DNA of 35,087 nucleotides, taken from assembly GCA_031549885.1 (NCBI GenBank), contig JAVBPD010000082.1:1-35087 (forward strand). Reading direction: 5' to 3'. This document shows positions 18,009-23,553 of the stretch, in pieces (positions within the stretch are counted from its first letter, which is position 1; the number at the start of each line of letters is the position of its first letter). This stretch comes from WQUF01 sp031549885 (GTDB lineage: Bacteria > Bacillota > Clostridia > Clostridiales > Clostridiaceae). The position numbers and the translations under genes are program-made. The notes below the pieces were generated by a model. The model ran no database searches, had not been told where the DNA came from, and saw only the letters and a list, made by a program, of their open reading frames with translations.

Positions 18009-18608
18009 TTGAAAATTAGAGTAATTAAAGAAATGGCGTTAATTATAATTGCTATTTCCATTTTTGCCAGCACTATCCATGGATATACAATTTTTGATTA
18101 TAATAAAGATTCTAATGTTGAATTAATAAACTATAATCAAAATGTTAAAGCATCAAGCTCTCCTAACATTATATTGTTATCCACATCTGAAGTTTCAGTT
18201 AATGATGCAAAAAATAATATGTTTTTAGCAAATATTCCTACAAAAGGTTTTGTTTCATCTGAATTTGGATTAAGATGGGGTGGTTTCCACAGAGGATTTG
18301 ACATTGCTGCAGATGCAGGATCTAATATTTATGCATGTGCAAATGGAGTTGTAGAATACTCTGGATCTCTTGGTTCATACGGTTTGATGGTTAAAATAGA
18401 CCATGGAAATGGTTATGAAACAATATATGCCCATTGTAGCAAATTAATAGCTGAAGTTGGTGAAAAGGTACAAAGAGGGGACAAAATTGCAGAAGTAGGC
18501 AGTACAGGAGATAGCACAGGTAATCATGTTCATTTTGAAGTCATTAAAAATGGAGAAAGATTAAATCCTAGAAATTATTTTATACGATCACCTGAATATG
18601 GTGTTTAA
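18009..18608 (+). CDS. M23-family peptidoglycan endopeptidase
   Basis: TTG start with AAAGGGTGAT upstream. The 199-residue protein has a signal peptide/anchor at about residues 8-24 and a Ser/Asn-rich linker. A LytM-type M23 domain spans about residues 78-195. Zinc ligands are visible: His94 and Asp98 in FHRGFDIAAD and His175 in HVHFE, with His173 as catalytic partner. It should cut peptide cross-bridges in the wall or spore peptidoglycan. There is no LysM or SPOR domain. Terminator at its 3' end is shared with ispF. Confidence 0.88.
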   Translation: MKIRVIKEMALIIIAISIFASTIHGYTIFDYNKDSNVELINYNQNVKASSSPNIILLSTSEVSVNDAKNNMFLANIPTKGFVSSEFGLRWGGFHRGFDIAADAGSNIYACANGVVEYSGSLGSYGLMVKIDHGNGYETIYAHCSKLIAEVGEKVQRGDKIAEVGSTGDSTGNHVHFEVIKNGERLNPRNYFIRSPEYGV

Positions 18609-18635
18609 AAAATAGCAGCTATGCTGCTATTTTTT
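18607..18635. terminator. Bidirectional terminator between M23 peptidase and ispF
   Basis: Thirteen-base arms AAAAAATAGCAGC / GCTGCTATTTTTT with loop TAT; overlaps both stop codons by one or two bases. Confidence 0.88.
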
Positions 18636-19110
18636 AAGAAATTTTATTTAATAAACAAACGCAATGTGATGAAATACCTTCACCTTTTCCAGTAAAACCA
18701 AGGCCTTCTTCTGTTGTAGCCTTTATGTTTATATCATTAATATTAATATTTAAAATGCTAGATATGCCTTTTCTCATATTTAAAATGTAAGGAGCCATTT
18801 TTGGACTTTGGCAAACTATGCAGCAATCTATATTTTCTATTTTATATCCTCCAATATCCATTTTGTTTCTAACTATTTTTAGTAATTCCATGCTGCTGAT
18901 ATCTTTGTATTTAGGGTCTGTATCAGGAAATAAATTTCCTATATCTCCTAAACACATGGCTCCTAAAATAGAGTCAATTAAAGCATGAACTAATACATCT
19001 GCATCAGAGTGACCTAGTAAGCCTAATTCATGTGGAATATCAACTCCACCAATTATTAATTTTCTATTTTTGCAAAGTTTGTGTACATCATAACCTATTC
19101 CGATTCTCAC
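18634..19110 (-). CDS. ispF: 2-C-methyl-D-erythritol 2,4-cyclodiphosphate synthase
   Basis: GTG start at 19110 with GAGGTG upstream. At 158 residues it has the usual IspF length. It contains the N-terminal metal-binding DVH (residues 8-10), the active-site GHSDADVLVHALIDSILGA with the third metal His, DIGNLFPDTDP, and the C-terminal ATTEEGLGFTGKGEGI signature. It converts CDP-methylerythritol 2-phosphate to the cyclodiphosphate in the MEP isoprenoid pathway. No other MEP gene is adjacent. Confidence 0.96.
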   Translation of the reverse strand: MRIGIGYDVHKLCKNRKLIIGGVDIPHELGLLGHSDADVLVHALIDSILGAMCLGDIGNLFPDTDPKYKDISSMELLKIVRNKMDIGGYKIENIDCCIVCQSPKMAPYILNMRKGISSILNININDINIKATTEEGLGFTGKGEGISSHCVCLLNKIS

Positions 19111-19250
19111 GTTTCACCTCAACTAATTTAAATAGCATTATAAATATAGTATAATATACTTACCAATGAATAAAAATGAATAAAAGCAAATTTTGTGTAT
19201 ATTTTAAAAAATATTAATTTTTAATATATTAATTCACAATAATTCTCACT

Positions 19251-19283
19251 TTATCCACAGGTACATGTGGATAAAGTGGATAA
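19251..19283. other. Cluster of three DnaA boxes
   Basis: TTATCCACA at 19251-19259 is an exact consensus DnaA box. An exact inverted copy, TGTGGATAA, is at 19266-19274. A third, AGTGGATAA at 19275-19283, reads TTATCCACT on the minus strand (8 of 9). The first two are part of a 13-bp perfect inverted repeat (19247-19259 / 19266-19278). The 100 bases to the left are almost pure A/T. The cluster lies between ispF and the NodB-like gene, within the latter's probable leader. Confidence 0.7.
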
Positions 19284-19308
19284 CTTGGCCAGAAAGGGGG
19301 GTTTTTAT

Positions 19309-20193
19309 ATGAAAAAATACAGAAATCTTATTATAGGAATTATACTATCGATATTGTTCTCAATTTTTTCCATATATTATTTAAATATAAATGAGTTAAA
19401 TTTTAAAATCTCCCAATATAATTTTTTGTCTAATGCATTAGAGAACGAAAATATAACAGGTAAATTAAATTATAATATAACAAATAATTTTAATTATGAT
19501 GTATTTGACAACATAAGGTATAGGCCAAGTTCAATACCAGTTTTGGGTTATTATTCTGTAGATATTAAATCAGATTCAAACACTTATTGGATTAGTATAT
19601 TAAATTTTGAAGCTCAAATGGATTATCTTAGCAAAAACAACTACCATACTTTAAATAGCGCTGATTTGTACTCATTTATTGAAAGTGGAATTTGTGATGT
19701 AGTTAATCCCGTTGTTATAACATTTGATATTGGATACAAGGACTTTTATGAAAATGCTTTTCCAATTTTAAAAAAATATAATTTTAAAGCTATTTTGTTT
19801 CAAATAACTGCTAATGTAGATGAGCTTTCTAATTCTTTATCTTCAGATGAGCTTAGAGAAATTTCTGATTATGGTATTGATATAGGAATAAGAGGAAATA
19901 CTAATTCTGCAATGGAGGAGATTTCTCCATCTGATAAAGATAGAGTTGTAAAAAGTGGAGCTGATGATTTAAAAAAAATTTTAAATAAAAACCCTATAGG
20001 ATTTTCATTTCCTCATGGTGCCTTTGACGAAAGTACTGTTGAATATTTAAATAAATATAATATTTTAGCTGGATTTATACTAAAGAATGAGCAGGTAAAA
20101 AAAGGACAAAATTTATATAATATACCTAGAATTTTAATAGATGAAAATATAAATATGAATTCGTTTATTGGATATATAAAGAGTATTTATTGA
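19309..20193 (+). CDS. NodB-fold (polysaccharide deacetylase-like) membrane protein, catalytic residues lost
   Basis: ATG 19309 follows GAAAGGGGGG; an in-frame TTG at 19279 is not used. The 294-residue product has an N-terminal membrane anchor (about residues 7-25) and a NodB-type deacetylase fold. The segments VLGYYSVD, VITFDIGYKDFYENAFPIL and FSFPHGAFDESTVEYL align with the family's usual blocks. The residues that bind metal are changed: the TFDDG motif reads TFDIG (Asp140, Ile141), and the H-x3-H motif region reads IGIRGNTNSAME with no histidine. It is therefore probably not an active deacetylase but a sugar-binding or structural homologue at the outer membrane face. Confidence 0.75.
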   Translation: MKKYRNLIIGIILSILFSIFSIYYLNINELNFKISQYNFLSNALENENITGKLNYNITNNFNYDVFDNIRYRPSSIPVLGYYSVDIKSDSNTYWISILNFEAQMDYLSKNNYHTLNSADLYSFIESGICDVVNPVVITFDIGYKDFYENAFPILKKYNFKAILFQITANVDELSNSLSSDELREISDYGIDIGIRGNTNSAMEEISPSDKDRVVKSGADDLKKILNKNPIGFSFPHGAFDESTVEYLNKYNILAGFILKNEQVKKGQNLYNIPRILIDENINMNSFIGYIKSIY

Positions 20194-20255
20194 TTTATAA
20201 AAAATAAATATATATAATGTATTTATTATCTCTTAGATAGTAGAGGAGGATTATT

Positions 20256-20486
20256 ATGAAAAAGATATTAATTTATACTTCAAACACTTGACCTTATTGT
20301 CATATGGTAATGGATTACTTAGGGTCAAAGAATGTGGAATTTGAAGAAAGAAACGTTTCCACAGATGCAGAAGCAAGAAAAGAGCTCATGATGAAGGGAT
20401 TAAGATCAGTACCAGTGATTTCAATAGAAGGCGAAGAAGATATTATTGGCTTTAATAGAGAAAGGCTAGATGAAATATTAGGATAA
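20256..20486 (+). CDS. Glutaredoxin-like selenoprotein (U-P-Y-C)
   Basis: The frame starts at ATG 20256 after AGAGGAGGA and is open to TAA 20486 except for one TGA at 20289-20291, codon 12. Reading TGA as selenocysteine gives a 76-residue glutaredoxin/NrdH-like protein. Its N-terminal strand is MKKILIYTSNT, followed by U-P-Y-C at 12-15. The conserved cis-proline segment SVPVISIEG and a GFNRERLDEIL end follow, all standard for the family. UGA sits exactly where the attacking cysteine of C-P-Y-C normally lies. A hairpin follows at the bacterial SECIS distance. Without recoding, the upstream peptide would be 11 residues, and the best internal ATG would lose the active site. Sec-glutaredoxins are known from clostridia. 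It is likely a cytosolic thiol-disulfide reductant; the partner is unknown. Confidence 0.88.
20306..20319 (+). promoter_or_regulatory. Candidate bacterial SECIS hairpin of the glutaredoxin-like gene
   Basis: GGTAA (20306-20310) pairs with TTACT (20315-20319) around loop TGGA. The loop begins 19 nt after the TGA and has G at its second position, in line with the bSECIS rule. The stem is weak (one G-U, three A-U or U-A, one G-C). Confidence 0.5.
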
Positions 20487-20492
20487 TAACAT

Positions 20493-20515
20493 AGGGTTGC
20501 TTTTTAAGCAGCCCT
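20493..20515 (+). terminator. Terminator after the glutaredoxin-like gene
   Basis: AGGGTTGCTT (20493-20502) pairs with AAGCAGCCCT (20506-20515) through ten pairs including one G-U, loop TTT. Confidence 0.75.
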
Positions 20516-20530
20516 TAATACAATTAAAAA

Positions 20531-21490
20531 TTAATCAGGTTCCAATAAGATACCATTATACATTATATTATATTTTAGTTTATTTTCATCTAAATAATCT
20601 TTCAATGTGCTTAAATTAGATAAACTTTCTATGTCTGTAATTTTTATGTAAATTATGCCGTCATTTGTAAAGTCTATTTTTATATCACCTTCCTCAAGAG
20701 GCTTATTCAAAGAAGCTTTAATTGCATCTATTATTGCATTGTCAATGTTTTTTCCATAAATATTAAGATTCTTTTTATAATAATTATAATCATTATTTGC
20801 ATTGAACCCTATAGCCCTACTAAATGAGTTTATCTTTATGTGAATTGTAGAATAAGCATCTATAATTGCGATAGCTTTTGTGTTATTAAAATAAATTATG
20901 AATAAAATTATAAAAAAAATTATAAAGGTAGATACTATCGTAAACAATTTTCTAAATAAGGCAATAGAATAAGATTTTACCCCTTTATATGTATCTCCAA
21001 GTTTTAAATCCGGTTTTTTGTAAACTAATAAAAACTCAGCTGTGTTTGAAAAAATTAAATTATTTTTAACACCCTTTTCAATTACTATCCCACTAAAATT
21101 ATAATTTGAAACCTTGCTCTCAAAGTTTATGGACTTAATTAGTGGTTCGCAGTTAATTTTATAAATTGCAAGTATGGCTAAGAAATAATTTTTATTCTCA
21201 AGCAGATATTCTTTACTTATATGAGCATATTTAGATATTAGTGTAGTTGGGAACACAATTTCATCATAAATTTGTGTTATAATATCTTCATTAAATAAAA
21301 CCTGACTTACAACATTTATTATAAGTTCTCTGACTTTTATATCACTAGGTGTAGATCTAGGTAGCTTTTTTATATTTACATTAAGTTTTTCAAATTCATA
21401 TAAAAGATTATAATATATATTGCTATTTTGATTCTTTTTAAAATTTGTATTTCTAATTACTTGCAAATTTGTATTATTGAGATTTTTCAA
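20531..21490 (-). CDS. Fusion of sigma-I C-terminal domain to RsgI-type anti-sigma factor
   Basis: Start set at TTG 21490, after AGGTGAT; product 319 residues. Residues about 30-120 follow the pattern of the sigma-I (SigI) C-terminal domain: EFEKLNVNIKKLPRSTPSD, then a helix pair with VFPTTLISKYAHISKEYL and NYFLAILAIYK, as in SigI's K.SPKH..R and RKYIIA blocks. Residues about 134-178 match the short cytoplasmic RsgI N-terminal domain (GIVIEKGVKNNLIF, AEFLLVYKKPDLKLGD). A single membrane segment spans about 181-200. Residues about 205-315 match the RsgI extracytoplasmic domain (STIHIKINSFSRAIGFN, corresponding to the usual SIEL.VN). The sigma region 2 that would bind -10 DNA and core polymerase is absent. 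It is probably a membrane signal protein derived from a sigI-rsgI pair. The assignment is by motif memory, without alignment. Confidence 0.7.
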   Translation of the reverse strand: MKNLNNTNLQVIRNTNFKKNQNSNIYYNLLYEFEKLNVNIKKLPRSTPSDIKVRELIINVVSQVLFNEDIITQIYDEIVFPTTLISKYAHISKEYLLENKNYFLAILAIYKINCEPLIKSINFESKVSNYNFSGIVIEKGVKNNLIFSNTAEFLLVYKKPDLKLGDTYKGVKSYSIALFRKLFTIVSTFIIFFIILFIIYFNNTKAIAIIDAYSTIHIKINSFSRAIGFNANNDYNYYKKNLNIYGKNIDNAIIDAIKASLNKPLEEGDIKIDFTNDGIIYIKITDIESLSNLSTLKDYLDENKLKYNIMYNGILLEPD

Positions 21491-21536
21491 ATTTATCACC
21501 TGCAATTCATGATAATTTTATTTTAATCTTTTAAAA

Positions 21537-21554
21537 ATATTATTGCAATAATAT
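21537..21554. promoter_or_regulatory. Perfect 18-bp palindrome between anti-sigma and selenothioredoxin genes
   Basis: ATATTATTGCAATAATAT, symmetrical about TTGCAA. It lies in the 81-bp divergent intergenic gap, just upstream of the AGGGGAA ribosome site of the lipoprotein thioredoxin gene. Possible operator for either or both genes. Confidence 0.45.
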
Positions 21555-21571
21555 AAATAAAGGGGAATGTT

Positions 21572-21949
21572 ATGTATAAAAATAAGATAAGCATTATGCT
21601 GGTTATTTTGTCTATATTAATTAATTGTTTATTTCTTACTAGCTGTTCTTCATCATATGAAGGACCAAGTTTTACCATTACACATTATGGAAGAGAGACC
21701 TGAGGAAACTGCAGAGAGCTGGAAGCTGTTTTAGAAGATATGAAAAAGTATTATGGGGATAAGATGACCGTTAATTATATCAATTTAGATGATGAAAATT
21801 CGTCTAAAGAAGCTGAAAAATATAATATAAGCGGAACGCCATTTGTAATATTATATAACGATAAAAATGAACAAGTAGATACATTTTCAGGTTTTCAGGA
21901 TAAAGATGAATTAACTGAAACTCTAAAGAAAAATGGATTAATAAACTAA
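21572..21949 (+). CDS. Lipoprotein thioredoxin-like selenoprotein (U-G-N-C)
   Basis: ATG 21572 follows AGGGGAATG. The frame runs to 21949 with one internal TGA at 21701-21703, codon 44. Read through, the product is 125 residues. A lipoprotein signal peptide ends in LTSC (Cys25), then comes a short linker and a thioredoxin fold. The strand FTITHYGRET leads into U-G-N-C (44-47). The helix ELEAVLEDMKKYYGD, the strand MTVNYINLDD and the cis-proline segment ISGTPFVILYNDKNEQV follow. The residues on both sides of the TGA make one continuous thioredoxin domain, and TGA falls on the nucleophile position. The product should sit on the outer face of the membrane as a thiol-disulfide or reductive repair enzyme. 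It is followed after 25 nt by a related gene. Confidence 0.87.
21717..21727 (+). promoter_or_regulatory. Candidate SECIS hairpin of the lipoprotein thioredoxin gene
   Basis: AGCT (21717-21720) pairs with AGCT (21724-21727) around loop GGA. The loop starts 17 nt after the TGA and begins with GG, as the bSECIS rule asks. The stem is only four pairs. Confidence 0.45.
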
Positions 21950-21974
21950 AGATTTACTTAATCGAGGGAAAAAT

Positions 21975-22364
21975 ATGAACAAAAGAATAATTGCTATATT
22001 ATCTATTGTGATATTGCTTATAGTAGTAATTTTTTCAAGATCTATATTATTTAAAGAAAATACCAGCATTAATTCTGAGCCCTTAGTTACAATTGTTAAA
22101 TATGGTGCAGATTGGTGACCTGCATGTGGGGATCTGGATGAAACCCTAAAGAGCTTAGAAAAGAAGTATGGAAAGAGGATTACAATTAAACGCATAGATG
22201 TGGATAAAATAGAAGCTATGGAGGATATAAAAAAATATAATATTCAAGGAATTCCTTTTGTAGTGCTGTTTAATAAAGATAATGAAGAAGTTACAAATTT
22301 TGTAGGTGAGAAAACTGTAGAAGAATTCGAGAGTTTACTAAAAAGTAAAGAATTATTATATTAA
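21975..22364 (+). CDS. Membrane-anchored thioredoxin-like selenoprotein (W-U-P-A-C)
   Basis: ATG 21975 follows GAGGGAAA. The frame is open to 22364 except for TGA at 22116-22118, codon 48. Read through it gives 129 residues: an N-terminal membrane segment (about residues 5-20), a short linker, then thioredoxin. The strand LVTIVKYGADW leads into U-P-A-C (48-51). The helix LDETLKSLEKKYGKR, the strand ITIKRIDVD and the cis-Pro segment IQGIPFVVLFNKDNEEV follow. The Cys paralogue at 26315 has the same layout with W-C-P-H-C and an almost identical cis-Pro block (IKGIPFVVILNNKNQEV), which shows directly that TGA occupies a cysteine position. It forms a probable operon with the lipoprotein thioredoxin, and both face outside. 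Confidence 0.88.
22127..22148 (+). promoter_or_regulatory. Possible SECIS structure of the W-U-P-A-C gene (weak)
   Basis: TGGGG (22127-22131) can pair with CCCTA (22144-22148) around a 12-base loop. In the alternative register the loop begins with G. Its distance from TGA (12-13 nt to the loop) is shorter than in the neighbouring genes. A second candidate, CTAA/TTAG (22146-22158), begins its loop 31 nt downstream. Neither is convincing by eye. Confidence 0.3.
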
Positions 22365-22367
22365 ATA

Positions 22368-22399
22368 TTGCAGGGATTGTAGATCTTCTGCAATTTTTT
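22368..22399 (+). terminator. Terminator after the two selenothioredoxin genes
   Basis: TTGCAG (22368-22373) pairs with CTGCAA (22388-22393), followed by six Ts. Confidence 0.75.
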
Positions 22400-22538
22400 A
22401 AGTGTTATTTATGAATTTTAAGAAAATAATCAGGATGTTAAAAAAAACAATGTAAAAATAATTAATTATATGCTATAATGTAAGCAATGAATTTTTTTAC
22501 GGCATTTTAACTATATTTTGAAAAAGGTAGTCTTATTG

Positions 22539-22745
22539 ATGAAAATAATAAAGAGAATTATTTTAATATCTAATTTAGTCCGTGAAAGATTGAAAGTCAC
22601 TTGTGGCAAAGGAGAATTGTGACCATACCATTTTGCTTCTGTTAGAAGCATTGCAAATGGGAATATGTTTAGCACACTAGATATTTCAATGATTAGGGTT
22701 ATGAATGCGGAAAAAGAAAAAAACTCTGTAGAATTTAATAAATAA
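22539..22745 (+). CDS. Candidate novel small selenoprotein (U-P-Y-H), 68 residues
   Basis: AAAAAGGTAG lies eight bases before ATG 22539. The frame is open to TAA 22745 except for one TGA at 22620-22622, codon 28. The read-through protein begins basic and hydrophobic (MKIIKRIILISNLVRERLKV). It has Cys22 six residues before the TGA in CGKGELUPYHF, then about 40 residues (SVRSIANGNMFSTLDISMIRVMN) ending in an acidic tail. U-P-Y-H resembles the glutaredoxin-like U-P-Y-C in the same cluster with the second Cys replaced by His, but there is no thioredoxin fold. A perfect 7-bp hairpin with loop GTT follows the TGA at SECIS distance. I do not recognise the family. Alternatives are a structured RNA leader for the ABC genes, or a chance open frame. 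Confidence 0.55.
22634..22650 (+). promoter_or_regulatory. Strong SECIS-like hairpin of the 68-residue gene
   Basis: TGCTTCT (22634-22640) and AGAAGCA (22644-22650) pair perfectly around loop GTT. The loop starts 18 nt after the TGA and begins with G. This is the best-formed of the SECIS candidates in the window. Confidence 0.6.
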
Positions 22746-22749
22746 AATT

Positions 22750-22773
22750 GGCCAAGCATTAAGTTGTTTGGTC
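22750..22773 (+). terminator. Possible terminator before the ABC transporter
   Basis: GGCCAA (22750-22755) pairs with TTGGTC (22768-22773) including one G-U, followed by TATTTTAT. The T-run is short, so some read-through into the ABC genes is likely. Confidence 0.5.
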
Positions 22774-22815
22774 TATTTTATAGCGCTATAATATAAAATA
22801 GGGGAGGTTTTATTT

Positions 22816-23544
22816 ATGATTGAGCTTAAAAATGTAAGTAAGAGATATGTTGAATCAATAAAAGCTGTTGATGATTTAAGTTTAGAAATAAGAAAAGGTG
22901 AGATCTTTGGTTTTTTAGGGCCAAATGGTGCAGGTAAAACTACTACTATAAAGATGATAACTGGCATTACTAATTTTGACAGTGGTGAAATATTTATAGA
23001 TGGCATTAACATTAAAACTAATCCTTTAGCCTGTAAAAGAAATTTTGGATATGTTCCTGATAATCCGGATATGTTTTTAAGGCTTAAAGGAATTGAATAT
23101 TTAAACTTTATGGCAGAAATCTATAATGTGCCAGTAAATGAAAGAAAAATAAGAATTAAGGATTTATGCGATAGATTTGAAATGGAAGGAGCCCTTTCAA
23201 GCAGCCTTCAAAGCTATTCCCATGGTATGAGGCAGAAAATAGTATTAATAGGAGTTTTAATTCATAAACCATCAAATTGGATTTTAGATGAACCTATGAC
23301 AGGACTTGATCCTAGATCTTCACATTTATTAAAGCAAATGATGAAAGAGCATACAAGTGAAGGAAATTCTGTGTTTTTTTCTACTCATGTCCTTGAAGTT
23401 GCTGAAAAACTTTGCGATAGGGTAGGAATAATAGACAAAGGCAAGCTTTTATTTTGTGGAACTTATGATGAAATTAAGGCTAAATTTAATGAAGAAGCTT
23501 CACTTGAAAATATATTCCTTGAAATGACTGACAAGGAAAAGTAG
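22816..23544 (+). CDS. ABC transporter ATP-binding protein (ABC-2 type exporter)
   Basis: The 242-residue ATPase has Walker A GPNGAGKT (residues 35-42), a Q-loop region, and the signature YSHGMRQK in place of the classic LSGGQ (common in the NatA/CcmA group). Walker B is WILDEPMTGLDP, and the switch His is in FFSTHVLEVAEKL. GGGGAGG precedes the ATG. It pairs with the membrane protein that starts nine bases later. This is an exporter type; there is no binding protein. Cargo is unknown. Confidence 0.93.
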   Translation: MIELKNVSKRYVESIKAVDDLSLEIRKGEIFGFLGPNGAGKTTTIKMITGITNFDSGEIFIDGINIKTNPLACKRNFGYVPDNPDMFLRLKGIEYLNFMAEIYNVPVNERKIRIKDLCDRFEMEGALSSSLQSYSHGMRQKIVLIGVLIHKPSNWILDEPMTGLDPRSSHLLKQMMKEHTSEGNSVFFSTHVLEVAEKLCDRVGIIDKGKLLFCGTYDEIKAKFNEEASLENIFLEMTDKEK

Positions 23545-23553
23545 GTGATTTTA

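Noticed and set aside
19140..19283. Chromosomal origin oriC
   Set aside because: DnaA boxes and an AT tract are present, but dnaA, dnaN and other origin-flanking genes are not in the window; only a DnaA-box cluster can be claimed.
20289..22622. Reading the internal TGAs as pseudogene nonsense mutations
   Set aside because: Four adjacent genes each with a single TGA at redox-motif positions, intact frames beyond it, hairpins at SECIS distance and a Cys paralogue make recoding far more likely than decay.
22480..22815. Riboswitch controlling the ABC transporter
   Set aside because: No known aptamer pattern recognised, and the region carries a ribosome site plus an open frame with a SECIS-like hairpin; kept only as an alternative explanation.
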